Shown here one piece after another: positions 14,793 to 24,300 of a DNA stretch of 46,549 bases. A program made the translations under genes and the position numbers. This DNA is from Bacteroidales bacterium (GTDB taxonomy: Bacteria > Bacteroidota > Bacteroidia > Bacteroidales > UBA932), in contig JAGCDF010000067.1 of NCBI GenBank assembly GCA_017651225.1, forward strand, positions 1-46,549. The letters are read 5' to 3'. The notes under the pieces were generated by a model, which did no database searches, had not been told where the DNA came from, and saw only the letters and a list, made by a program, of their open reading frames with translations. Within the stretch, counting starts at the first letter, position 1; each line of letters begins with the position of its first letter.

Positions 14793-17519
14793 TTACTCGG
14801 ACTGCTTGATGGCAGCCTGGGCCGCGGCGAGGCGGGCGATAGGCACACGGAACGGGGAGCAGCTGACGTAGTCCACGCCGATCTTGTTGAAGAAGGCAAT
14901 GGAGTCAGGATCGCCGCCGTGCTCGCCGCAGACGCCGCACTTCAGCTCCGGACGACGGGCGCGACCGCCCTGGATACCGATCTCGACCAGCTTGCCGACA
15001 GCCTTGGTGTCGATGGTCTGGAACGGGTCGGCGTCGAGGATCTTGTGGCCGAGGTAGTCACCCATGAAGGTGCCCACGTCGTCGCGGGAGAAGCCGAAGG
15101 TCATCTGGGTAAGGTCGTTGGTACCGAAGGAGAAGAACTCGGCGGTACGGGCCATGCGGTCGCCGGTCAGGGCAGCGCGCGGGATCTCGATCATCGTACC
15201 GAACTTGTAGGTGATGATCATCTCGTTGTGCACCTCGACCTCAGCCTTGATGCGCTCGCAGATGGCGCGCTGGAAGCCCAGCTCGCGGGCGGACACCGTG
15301 ACCGGGATCATGATCTCCGGCTGCGGGTGGAAGCCCTCGCGGCACAGCTCGGCGACAGCCGTGAAAATGGCGCGGTACTGCGTCTCGGCGATGAGCGGGT
15401 AGGCCACGTGCAGACGCACGCCGCGCAGACCCATCATCGGGTTGACCTCATGGAGGCTGGCGCCACGGCGGGTCACCTCAGCGGCGCTGATACCCAGCTC
15501 CTTGGCGACCTCGGCGGTCTTCTCCTTGGTGGTCGGGACGAACTCGTGGAGAGGCGGGTCGAGCAGACGGAACACCACCGGCTTGCCGTCCATCACCTTG
15601 AGGGTGCTCTTGACGGAAGCCTTGATGAACGGCTCCAGCTCGGCCAGGGCGTCCTTGCGCTCACGGTCGGTGGTGCAGAGGATCATCTTGCGCAGCTTGG
15701 CGAGCGGGGTCTCGGAGTTCTTGCCGTAGAACATGTGCTCGATACGGAAGAGGCCGATACCTTCGGCGCCGAAGTCGAGGGCCTTCTGGGCATCCTCCGG
15801 GGTGTCGGCGTTGGTACGCACACCCAGGCGACGGTACTTGTCCACGATGGTCATGAACTTGATGAAGGTCGGGTTCTCGCTGGCGTCCATCATTTCGATC
15901 TGCTTGGCATACACGTTGCCCTTGGCACCGTTGAGGGAGAGCCAGTCGCCTTCCTTGTAAACTTTCTTGTCACCGGCGAAAGTGAGGGTCTTGGTCTCGA
16001 AGTTGATCTTCATAGCCTCGCAACCCACGATGCAGCACTTGCCCCAGCCGCGCGCCACGAGGGCGGCGTGGGAGGTCATACCGCCGCGCATCGTCAGGAT
16101 ACCGGCGGAAGCGCGCATGCCCTGGATGTCCTCCGGGGAGGTCTCCTCACGCACGAGGATGGTCTTCTTGCCAGCGGCGGCGGCCTCCATGGCGGCCTCG
16201 GAGGTGAAGACGATGGTGCCGACGGCTCCGCCCGGGGAAGCGGGCAGACCCTTGGCCACCACCTTGGCTTCCTTCTCGGAAGCGGCGTTCAGGATCGGGT
16301 GCAGCACCTCGTCCAGCTGGGCCGGGGAGACGCGCGTCACGGCGGTCTTCTCGTCGATCATGCCCTCGTCGAGCATATCGACGGCCATCTGCAGGGCGGC
16401 CAGACCGGTGCGCTTGCCGATACGGCACTGCAGCATCCAGAGGACACCCTCCTGGATGGTGAACTCGATGTCCTGCATGTCATGGAAGTGATTCTCCAGA
16501 CGCTTGCGGATGTCGTCGAGCTCCTTGTACACCTTCGGCATCGCCTTCTCGAGGGACTCGAGATTGCGGTTATGATCGTTCTTGGTAGCTTCGTTGAGCG
16601 GGTTCGGGGTGCGGATACCGGCAACGACATCCTCGCCCTGGGCGTTGATCAGCCACTCGCCGTAGAAACGGTTGTCACCGTTGGCCGGGTTGCGGGAGAA
16701 CGCGACGCCGGTGGCGGAGGTGTTGCCCATGTTACCGAACACCATGGACTGGACGTTCACGGCCGTGCCCCAGTCATCGGGAATCTTCTCGATGCGGCGG
16801 TACGCGATGGCGCGCTTGCCGTTCCAGGACTTGAAGACGCCGCCGATGGAGCCCCAGAGCTGATCCTGGGCCGTATCGGGGAATTCGACGCCGAGCACTT
16901 CCTTGACCTTCTTCTTGAATTTCTCGCAGAGGTCCTTCAGCTCGTCGGCGGTGATGTCGGTATCGGAAGCATAACCCTTCTTCTCCTTCAGCTCGGCCAT
17001 CATGCGGTCCAGCTGCTGGCGGATGCCCTGCCCGTCGGCGGGCTCGATGCCCTCGGCCTTCTCCATCACGACGTCAGAGTACATCATGATGAGACGGCGG
17101 TAAGCGTCATACACGAAGCGGGGGTTGCCGGTCTTCTTGATCATGCCCGGAATCGTCGCGGAGCACAGACCGATATTGAGGATGGTATCCATCATGCCCG
17201 GCATGGAGCTGCGTGCGCCGGAGCGGCAACTCACGAGGAGCGGGTCGTTGGGATCGCCGAATTTCTTGCCCATGAGGGCCTCGGTGGCGTTGAGGGCGCC
17301 GCGGACTTCCAGCCGGAGTTCCTCGGTGTAGCCACCGCCGAGCTGGTAGTACTCGGCACAGCATTCAGTCGTAATGGTGAAGCCGGCAGGCACCGGCATG
17401 CCGAGCTTGCTCATCTCGGCCAGGTTGGCTCCCTTACCACCCAGGAGCTCGCGCATGGTACCGTCACCTTCGGCGGTCTTGCCACCGAAGCGATAGACAC
17501 GTTTCTTAACTTCAAACAT
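14793..17519 (-). CDS. ppdK: Pyruvate, phosphate dikinase
   Basis: 908 residues, full length. The enzyme interconverts pyruvate + ATP + Pi and PEP + AMP + PPi in the cytoplasm. The N-terminal ATP-grasp domain starts VYRFGGKTAEGDGTMRELLG and contains GGKGANLAEM. The phosphohistidine domain has GGMTSHAALVARGWGKCCIV with the swivelling His at about 484. The C-terminal PEP/pyruvate barrel carries FGTNDLTQMTFGFSRDD and the catalytic Cys near 864 in CGVCGEHGGDP. The gene is monocistronic by position: a terminator follows and a 61-bp gap separates it from phoH upstream. Confidence 0.97.
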   Translation of the reverse strand: MFEVKKRVYRFGGKTAEGDGTMRELLGGKGANLAEMSKLGMPVPAGFTITTECCAEYYQLGGGYTEELRLEVRGALNATEALMGKKFGDPNDPLLVSCRSGARSSMPGMMDTILNIGLCSATIPGMIKKTGNPRFVYDAYRRLIMMYSDVVMEKAEGIEPADGQGIRQQLDRMMAELKEKKGYASDTDITADELKDLCEKFKKKVKEVLGVEFPDTAQDQLWGSIGGVFKSWNGKRAIAYRRIEKIPDDWGTAVNVQSMVFGNMGNTSATGVAFSRNPANGDNRFYGEWLINAQGEDVVAGIRTPNPLNEATKNDHNRNLESLEKAMPKVYKELDDIRKRLENHFHDMQDIEFTIQEGVLWMLQCRIGKRTGLAALQMAVDMLDEGMIDEKTAVTRVSPAQLDEVLHPILNAASEKEAKVVAKGLPASPGGAVGTIVFTSEAAMEAAAAGKKTILVREETSPEDIQGMRASAGILTMRGGMTSHAALVARGWGKCCIVGCEAMKINFETKTLTFAGDKKVYKEGDWLSLNGAKGNVYAKQIEMMDASENPTFIKFMTIVDKYRRLGVRTNADTPEDAQKALDFGAEGIGLFRIEHMFYGKNSETPLAKLRKMILCTTDRERKDALAELEPFIKASVKSTLKVMDGKPVVFRLLDPPLHEFVPTTKEKTAEVAKELGISAAEVTRRGASLHEVNPMMGLRGVRLHVAYPLIAETQYRAIFTAVAELCREGFHPQPEIMIPVTVSARELGFQRAICERIKAEVEVHNEMIITYKFGTMIEIPRAALTGDRMARTAEFFSFGTNDLTQMTFGFSRDDVGTFMGDYLGHKILDADPFQTIDTKAVGKLVEIGIQGGRARRPELKCGVCGEHGGDPDSIAFFNKIGVDYVSCSPFRVPIARLAAAQAAIKQSE

Positions 17520-17557
17520 AGGATATGGTTTAGTATTACTTCTTTATAATCAGGCCG

Positions 17558-17565
17558 CGAATTTA
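17558..17565 (-). promoter_or_regulatory. Possible -7 box of ppdK
   Basis: On the minus strand TAAATTCG, one mismatch from TAnnTTTG, lies 38 nt upstream of the ppdK ATG. No clear -33 element was found, so the call is tentative. Confidence 0.3.
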
Positions 17566-17580
17566 CGAAATTTTTTCGCA

Positions 17581-18921
17581 TTATAGCAATTTTGCCGCCA
17601 ATTCTGAAAGTTCGCTTCTTTCACCCTTGCGCAGGAATACGTGCTGGAACAGCGGCTGGCCGAACATTTTTTCACCCAGGTGCGTCAGGCCGTTGGACCA
17701 CTGGTCCAGGTAGGGCTGGTCGATCTGGAAGATGTCGCCGGTGAAGACCATCTTGGTCCCCTCGCCGGCCCGCGTGATGATGGTCTTCATTTCGTGCGGG
17801 GTGAGGTTCTGCGCCTCGTCGATGATGAAGAAACATTTGCCGAGGCTGCGGCCGCGGATATAGGCCAGCGGTTCGATGATCAGCTTCTCCTGCGTGAGCA
17901 TGGCTTCGATGCGCTGCGCCTCCTTGGAGGTCGGCCGGAACTGGCTCTTGATCACGTTGAGATTGTCCATCAGCGGCTGCAGGAAGGGGCCCATCTTCGC
18001 CTTCTGGTCGCCGGGCAGGAAGCCCAGGTCCTGGTTGCCCAGGATGACCGTCGGCCGGGAGAGGTAGATCTGCTCATAGTCCCGCTCCTGCTCCAGCGCA
18101 GCCGCCAGGGCCAGGAGCGTCTTGCCCGTACCGGCGCCGCCGGTCAGGGAGACGAGCTCCACCTTCGGGTTCAGCAGGGCGTCGAGGGCCAGTTTCTGCT
18201 CCTCGTTGCGCGGGCGGATGCCGTAGGCTTCGCGGCTCTTGACGAGCACCACGCGGTCGCGGTCGGCGTCATAGCGGGCGCAGACCAGTTCGTCGTTGCC
18301 ATTGCTCCAGCGGAACTTGAACATCTGGTTCGGCTTCGGCTGGACCTTGAGGATGCGCTTCCAATCGATGGATGCGTCCGGCCCGTAGGCCAGCTCCTGC
18401 AGGATGATCCCGTCCACGTCGAGCAGCTGCACCTCGCGCTGCGCCTCCTCGATCTGCTCGTCGCGGACCTTGTCGGTCAAGTAGTCCTGGACCGCCATGC
18501 CGATGGCTTTCGCCTTCATTCTCAGGTTGATATCCTTGGTCACCAGCGCCACGAAGGTGTCGGGATTGTGGTCCCGCACCCACATGGCCGTGGCCAGGAT
18601 GCGGTGGTCCGGGATGTCGTCGGTGAAGAAGCCGGCGTACTCCCCTTCGAAAGGATGGTTGGGCTCGACCTTGATGCAGCCGAGGTCCCTGCCGATCGGC
18701 AGGCCCTTCTCGCCGAAGCTCTTGCCGTTGGTGATCCGGTCCAGGTCGCGCATGAAGCCACGCGCGTTGTAGGACAGCGCGTCGTTGCCCTTCTTGAATT
18801 TGTCCACCTCCTCGATCACCGCGACGGGAATCACGAGGTGGTTTTCCTGGAATTTCCGGATGGCTTTGTGGTCGTGCAGGATCACGTTGGTGTCCAGCAC
18901 GAAAATCTTAGGTTTTCCCAT
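17581..18921 (-). CDS. PIN domain-PhoH family ATPase (YlaK type)
   Basis: 446 residues. An N-terminal PIN nuclease-like domain (about 1-150) shows KIFVLDTNVILHDHKAI with the first conserved Asp, and further acids in VIEEVDKFKKG and DHRILATA. The PhoH ATPase domain (about 230-446) has Walker A SLTGGAGTGKTLLALAAALE and Walker B FFIIDEAQNLTPHEMKTIIT. Such PIN-PhoH fusions are predicted RNA helicase/nucleases involved in RNA turnover. The gene starts 11 bp after the stop of the PurL-like gene, so the two are likely co-transcribed. Confidence 0.92.
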   Translation of the reverse strand: MGKPKIFVLDTNVILHDHKAIRKFQENHLVIPVAVIEEVDKFKKGNDALSYNARGFMRDLDRITNGKSFGEKGLPIGRDLGCIKVEPNHPFEGEYAGFFTDDIPDHRILATAMWVRDHNPDTFVALVTKDINLRMKAKAIGMAVQDYLTDKVRDEQIEEAQREVQLLDVDGIILQELAYGPDASIDWKRILKVQPKPNQMFKFRWSNGNDELVCARYDADRDRVVLVKSREAYGIRPRNEEQKLALDALLNPKVELVSLTGGAGTGKTLLALAAALEQERDYEQIYLSRPTVILGNQDLGFLPGDQKAKMGPFLQPLMDNLNVIKSQFRPTSKEAQRIEAMLTQEKLIIEPLAYIRGRSLGKCFFIIDEAQNLTPHEMKTIITRAGEGTKMVFTGDIFQIDQPYLDQWSNGLTHLGEKMFGQPLFQHVFLRKGERSELSELAAKLL

Positions 18922-18932
18922 AAATATGTGGT

Positions 18933-20060
18933 TCAGTCCTCCCCTTCCGCGTTCTGCATCAGGGATTCCAATATCGTTTGTATACCGGACTTGGCCGAAG
19001 CCTTGACGCGGATGCCGGGCTGCCCGGGGACCGGATGGCCCAGCGGGAAGAACGCGACATCCTGCAGCAGCAACTCCGCATCCAGGTAGTCAAAATCAGC
19101 ATCTTGTATTTGGATCACGGCGCCCGGCACCTCCGCAAAGAGAATGCGCAGCACATCCTGCTCCTGGTAGGCACGCATCACGTCGGACAGGTCGAGACTC
19201 AGCCCGGCACACTCCGTCATCTGCTTCACGGTCCGCAGCAGGCCGCCCTCGCCGACCGTGGCGCCGGACAGCAGGATGCCGTCCTCCACCAGCTCGCGCA
19301 CCACTTCGTGGCAGTCCATGAAGTAGTCGGCGTCCGTGATCTGCGGGCTGGCGCCGCCGCCCACGTCGAGCACCTGCGCGAAGAGCGAGCCGCCCAGGCG
19401 GAACTCGGCCGTGTCGAAGGGGATGTAGACCACCCAGCTCTGAGGGTCGGGGGCCAGCGTGGCGGGACAGGAACGGCGCGAACCCAGCTGCGGGTGCTCG
19501 GAGCGGAACGGTTCGCTCACAAAGCCGAAGTCCTCCTCGTCCGCCTCGCGGGTGATGCGGGTGCGCAGCGTCAGCTCCGACTCGCCCGTCGTCCGGGCAT
19601 AGCGGTAGCCGCTGAACTTCACGCCCAGGGCGTCGACGTAATCCGCCGCGGCGCGGACGGAATCGTAGAAGGCAGCACGCGCGCCGACCGGCGCTTCGTT
19701 CCAGCGCCAGGAGGCGTCCAGCCGCAGGTCGCCGAGGCGGAAACGGCCGGTGCGCCACAAGGTCTCGATGAGCGCGGAAGCCACGCGGACGCGGGTATAG
19801 GCGTCGGCCGCCGTGGCCGGGACGCGCTTCTGCGTCGAGCAGACGGCGTCCAGATAGGCATCGATGCAGTCGGGGTCGAGCGCCGGCACCCGGCACACCG
19901 GGTCCACGGTCTCGTCCACGGCACGCGCCTCCGCCGGGGCGGTCAGGGAATGCCGTCCCTCCGGCTCCGTCACCGCATCCAGCAACTGCGCAGGGGTGTA
20001 TTCTTCCTGCACTCCGTCGATGACGTAAATGGCGTGCAACGCTGTCGTTTTTTCTGCCAT
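18933..20060 (-). CDS. PurL/AIR synthase-like protein of uncertain function
   Basis: 375 residues from MAEKTTALHAIYVIDGVQEE; an earlier in-frame start at 20108 is less likely because it overlaps the divergent folC promoter. The pattern LRLDASWRWNEAPVGARAAF, YDSVRAAADYVDALGVKFSG and later GGSLFAQVLDVGGG, then LVEDGILLSGATVGEGGLLR and ILFAEVPGAVIQI, matches the AIRS-type lobes of phosphoribosylformylglycinamidine synthase (PurL). It is far shorter than the roughly 1200-residue Bacteroidota PurL and lacks a glutaminase part. It may be a purine-binding paralogue or a decayed fragment with a new role. Family assignment is by eye, so certainty is moderate. Confidence 0.5.
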   Translation of the reverse strand: MAEKTTALHAIYVIDGVQEEYTPAQLLDAVTEPEGRHSLTAPAEARAVDETVDPVCRVPALDPDCIDAYLDAVCSTQKRVPATAADAYTRVRVASALIETLWRTGRFRLGDLRLDASWRWNEAPVGARAAFYDSVRAAADYVDALGVKFSGYRYARTTGESELTLRTRITREADEEDFGFVSEPFRSEHPQLGSRRSCPATLAPDPQSWVVYIPFDTAEFRLGGSLFAQVLDVGGGASPQITDADYFMDCHEVVRELVEDGILLSGATVGEGGLLRTVKQMTECAGLSLDLSDVMRAYQEQDVLRILFAEVPGAVIQIQDADFDYLDAELLLQDVAFFPLGHPVPGQPGIRVKASAKSGIQTILESLMQNAEGED

Positions 20061-20087
20061 GCCGTAATAAAATCGTGTAAATTTAAC

Positions 20088-20095
20088 TAAATTTG
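20088..20095 (+). promoter_or_regulatory. -7 box of folC
   Basis: TAAATTTG fits TAnnTTTG and lies 15 nt before the folC ATG, giving a leader of about 10 nt. The 50-bp gap is shared with the divergent PurL-like gene. Confidence 0.55.
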
Positions 20096-20110
20096 GAATC
20101 AGTTGCAACT

Positions 20111-21343
20111 ATGGACTACACAACTGAGCAATACAACCATCTCTTGGAGGAGCTGTACAACCGCCATCCCAGCGTGCAGAACACCGGTTTCACAGCCGGC
20201 GCCTACAAGCCCGGGCTGGCCGGGATGGAGCGTTTCGACGCCGCCCTGGGGCATCCCTCGCGGCAATTCCGCGCCATCCACGTGGCCGGCACCAACGGCA
20301 AGGGTTCCGTGAGTTCGATGCTCGCGGCTGCGCTGTCCGCCGCCGGCCTGCGCGTCGGCCTCTACACCTCACCGCACCTGGTGGATTTCCGCGAGCGGAT
20401 CAAGCTCGTGGAACCGGACGGCTGGTCGATGATTCCGCGCGAAGAGGTATTCCGCTTCCTGACGGAGAACGACCTGGCGGACCTTTCCTTCTTCGAAATC
20501 ACGACCGGGCTCGCTTTCTGGTGGTTCGCAGCGCAGCAGGTGGACGTGGCCGTGATCGAGGTCGGCCTGGGCGGCCGACTGGACAGCACGAACATCCTCA
20601 CGCCCGAGCTCGCCGTCGTGACGAGCATCGGGCTGGATCACTGCGCGTTACTGGGCTCGACCCGCGGCGCCATCGCCGCCGAGAAGGCCGGCATCTTCAA
20701 GCCCGGCGTCCCAGCGCTCTGCGGCCAGCGCGACGACGAGACGGCCCCCGTCTTCGAGGCCCGCGCCAGCGTGGTCCCCTGCCCGCTTTTCTTCGCCGAA
20801 GACTTCGACGTCGAACTGTTCGACACCGATCTTGCCGGCCCCTGCCAGGCCGCCAACCTGCGCACCGCCCTCGCCGCCCTCGAACTGCTCGGCATCGAGC
20901 CCGACCGCGAGGCGCTGGCGCACACCGCCGCCCGCACCGGCCTGCGCGGCCGCTGGGAGCGTCTCTGCGCAGATCCCGAGGTCATCTGCGACATCGGGCA
21001 CAATCCCCCCGCCCTCGAAATCAATTTCCGGCGGCTGCGCGAGAGCGGCAGTCCACTGCTCATCGTTTTCGGCATCATGGCCGACAAGGACCTCGACGGC
21101 ATCAAGCCCCTGATGCCGCGCGACGCACACTATTTTCTCGTGGCCCCCAAAGGGAACCGCGCCCTGCCCGCCGACGCCCTCGCGGCGCGCCTGGAGGGCT
21201 TCCGTCGCACAGTTTGCGGCGACGTGGAGGCGGGCGTCCGGCAAGCGCTCGAAGCCGCGCGCCGCACGCCCGGGAGCCTTTTGTACATCGGTGGCAGCAA
21301 TTTTGTTGTAGCAGAAGCCATTGGTTTGTTTGACTCTGATTAA
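20111..21343 (+). CDS. folC: Dihydrofolate synthase/folylpolyglutamate synthase
   Basis: 410 residues from MDYTTEQYNHLLEELYNRHP. The Mur-ligase P-loop is in IHVAGTNGKGSVSSMLAAAL, followed by the FolC signature LYTSPHLVDFRERIKL and EVGLGGRLDSTN. The C-terminal domain has CDIGHNPPALEINF. The enzyme adds glutamate to dihydropteroate and to folates, in the cytoplasm. It is first in a run with the alpha-2-macroglobulin and the LD-carboxypeptidase; the first gap is only 9 bp. Confidence 0.95.
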   Translation: MDYTTEQYNHLLEELYNRHPSVQNTGFTAGAYKPGLAGMERFDAALGHPSRQFRAIHVAGTNGKGSVSSMLAAALSAAGLRVGLYTSPHLVDFRERIKLVEPDGWSMIPREEVFRFLTENDLADLSFFEITTGLAFWWFAAQQVDVAVIEVGLGGRLDSTNILTPELAVVTSIGLDHCALLGSTRGAIAAEKAGIFKPGVPALCGQRDDETAPVFEARASVVPCPLFFAEDFDVELFDTDLAGPCQAANLRTALAALELLGIEPDREALAHTAARTGLRGRWERLCADPEVICDIGHNPPALEINFRRLRESGSPLLIVFGIMADKDLDGIKPLMPRDAHYFLVAPKGNRALPADALAARLEGFRRTVCGDVEAGVRQALEAARRTPGSLLYIGGSNFVVAEAIGLFDSD

Positions 21344-21352
21344 AATCGCGCT

Positions 21353-24300
21353 ATGAAAGCCATTAAGTTACTGACTCTGACACTGATAACTATCATGAAT
21401 CTCTTCTCTTCCGCCTGCGCCAAGGACGACCGCGGGCACACGCTCACCAAACTCTGGGCGGAGTATGACAAAGCATACGACGCCGATCGGCCCAAAGACC
21501 AGGCCGACATCCTCACGCGGATCAAGAAAGAGGCCGCGGCGCAGCACCTCGCCTGGGACTACTACGACGCCACCATGAAATACGTGGAGGCGCGCGCCAG
21601 CTCCAACTGGAAGCTGCGCGAGGAGCTCACGGCCCAGGCCGGCCAGGACATCGAAACGTTCGGCGAGCCCGTCGCCGTCTTCTACCACCGCCAGCGCCAT
21701 GCCGGCACTGATGAGCTCCTGCAATACGTCACGGAGCAGAAAGAGCGCCTTGAGCAGGCCCACAACCCCGAGTTCTACACGCGCGACGCCCGCGTCACGG
21801 GCTTCATCTTCTCCGAATTCCTGCTTCCCAGGATCGCGAACGACTACGAATACACCCTCTGGAGCCTCTACGGATACGGGAGAAATGAAGCTGTCCTCCA
21901 GGCCATCCGGACCTGCTACGCCGGACGCTATCCCTTCGACGCCCTGGTCGAATTCTGCCAGGTCTGCCGGGAGAGCAATGGCCCGGAAGACGGCCTGAAG
22001 AAACTGGGCGCCTTTGCCGACGCGCACGCCGGGCAGGCTGTCTCCATCCTGGCCCGCGACAACATGCTCACCAACCGGCACACCCTGCTCCGCCGCGACC
22101 AGAAATCCGAGGCCGAGGCTTACCGCCAGCTCGCCCTCGACTGCCAGACGCTCATCGCCGATCGCAAGAAGTTCAGCGGCGACGAGAAAGCCCTCGCGGA
22201 CTGCGCCCGCAGAGCCGACGACCTCCTCGAGACGCTGACCGCCCAGGAGATCTCCCTGGAAGTCTCCAAGGGAGTCGCCACCATGGAGGTGCGCAACCTC
22301 CAGGAAGTCAAAGTCCGCATCCTCGAGGGTAAGCGCGAAATCTGGAGCACCACGGTGAACAACCCCAAAAAGACTTTCTATCTCCGCGATACCCTCACGC
22401 TCCAGCTGCCGGCGCTCGATGACAAGACCTACACCCTGAAGTGCACGGGCGGCAAGGCAGAGACCGAGAGCGAATACCGCAAATACACGCTCTCCATCGC
22501 GCACAAGCGCGACCTGGACGGCTACGCCATCTACGTGGCCGACTACCTGACGGGCGAGCCGGTCAAGACCTGCGACGTCTTCCTGTACAACGACGAAGGC
22601 AAGCAGGTGGGACAGGTCCCGGGCCTGCAGCTGGACGGCTTCACCTACCTCCCGGAATCCTTCGTCAAGCCGCTGGAGCATGAACACTGGGGCTGGACCG
22701 TCCAGGCCGTGGCCCGGATTGACGGACGCCTCCGCGCCACGCCGCACCACGGTTTCAACTACCAGCCGCGCGAGACCGTCGGCACAGACAACCCGGCCCG
22801 CCACCGCGCCATGATCCTGACGGACCGCAGCGCCTTCAACCCTGACGAGACGGTTCACTACAAGGTCCTCCTCTATGAGGGCACCTACGAGTTCGCCACC
22901 CGCCCGGCGGGCATCCGGCTGCACGCCACGCTCACCGACCCGAGCGGCAAGATGATTGGCGAAGAGGACCTGACCACCAATGAGTTCGGCAGCGCCGCGG
23001 GCGCCTTCGTCCTGAAGAAGGGCGAGCGCGGCGGCCTGTACAAGATTGCCGTCAGCGAGGGCGGCAGCACCGTCGCCAGCACGCAGGTGCGGGCGGACGA
23101 ATTCGTACTGCCCAGCTTCGAGCTGACATGGAAGCCCGACGAGCGCTTCTACCTGCCGAAGGACAACGTGACCGTCGCGGGCAGCATCCGCTCCTACTCT
23201 GGCCACAACCTCGGCACCGCCAAGGCCCGCTACGAGGTCCGCGAGCGCAACAATACGCTCGCCGAAGGCGATCTCAAGCTCAGCCCTACGGGCGATTTCA
23301 AGATTGAATTCCAGGCGCCCGAGGCCGAGTTCTACTCCACCAATGTGGCGGTGACCGTGACGGTCACGGACGCCACGGGCGAGACCCTCGACTTCAGCAA
23401 GAGCGTGGATGTCGCGCGCCACCTGCCCATCCGCATCACGGTGGAGAACCGCGTCCCCGGCCGCTTTGAAAGCGTGAACCGCTACGGCGGCGGCTCCATC
23501 ATCGGCGAGGGCGTCGCGCAGGTCCGCTTCCAGCTGGGCTACGGCAATGGCCAGACCCATCCGACGCTCAAGATAGCCTATAAGGTGCTCCACGAGGGCA
23601 AGACCGTGCTCACCGGCACCGCCCCCAACCGCGAGACTCTCCCGATCGACCTGTCCCGCTTCCCGTCCGGCCTGTATGAGATCAAGGCCACGGCCACGGC
23701 CGTCAGCGACGCCGGTACGCAATATGACGACGAGACCAGCTTCGAGATCGTCAAGGCCGCCGACAGCGACACGGCCCTCGACATGGACGTGCGCGCCTTC
23801 TACAAGGAGATCGACGATCCCGACGGCATCGCCCTGCAGGTCGGCGCCACCACCGGCCCGGTCTGGATCGTCGCCGAACTCTACGGCGACGGCAACCGCC
23901 TGCTCGAGAAGCGCATCGTCCAGCTGCGCGGCGAGCGCGGCAAGGACGGCTCCCTGCAGGTCATCCGCTTCGCGCGCAAGGCCGACTATCCGGAGGACCT
24001 CTCCCTGAAGGTGTTCTGGTTCCGTGACGAGCAGTCCTTCAGCTACTCCGTCTATTCGTACAAACCCAAGACCGTGGCCGCCCTGCCGCTGCGCTTCACG
24101 CGCTTCCTGGACACCACGGCGCCGCACCGCGACTATAGCTTCACCCTGCTCACCGCCGCCGGCACGGAAGTCGCCGCGACCGTCTTCGACAAGAGCACGG
24201 AGACCATCCAGCGCAACGTCTGGTCCACCGTCCAGCCGTCCCGGCGCTCGCTACCGAGTGTTAATTATTCCAGCACCCTCGGCACGGACGAGTCCTACGG

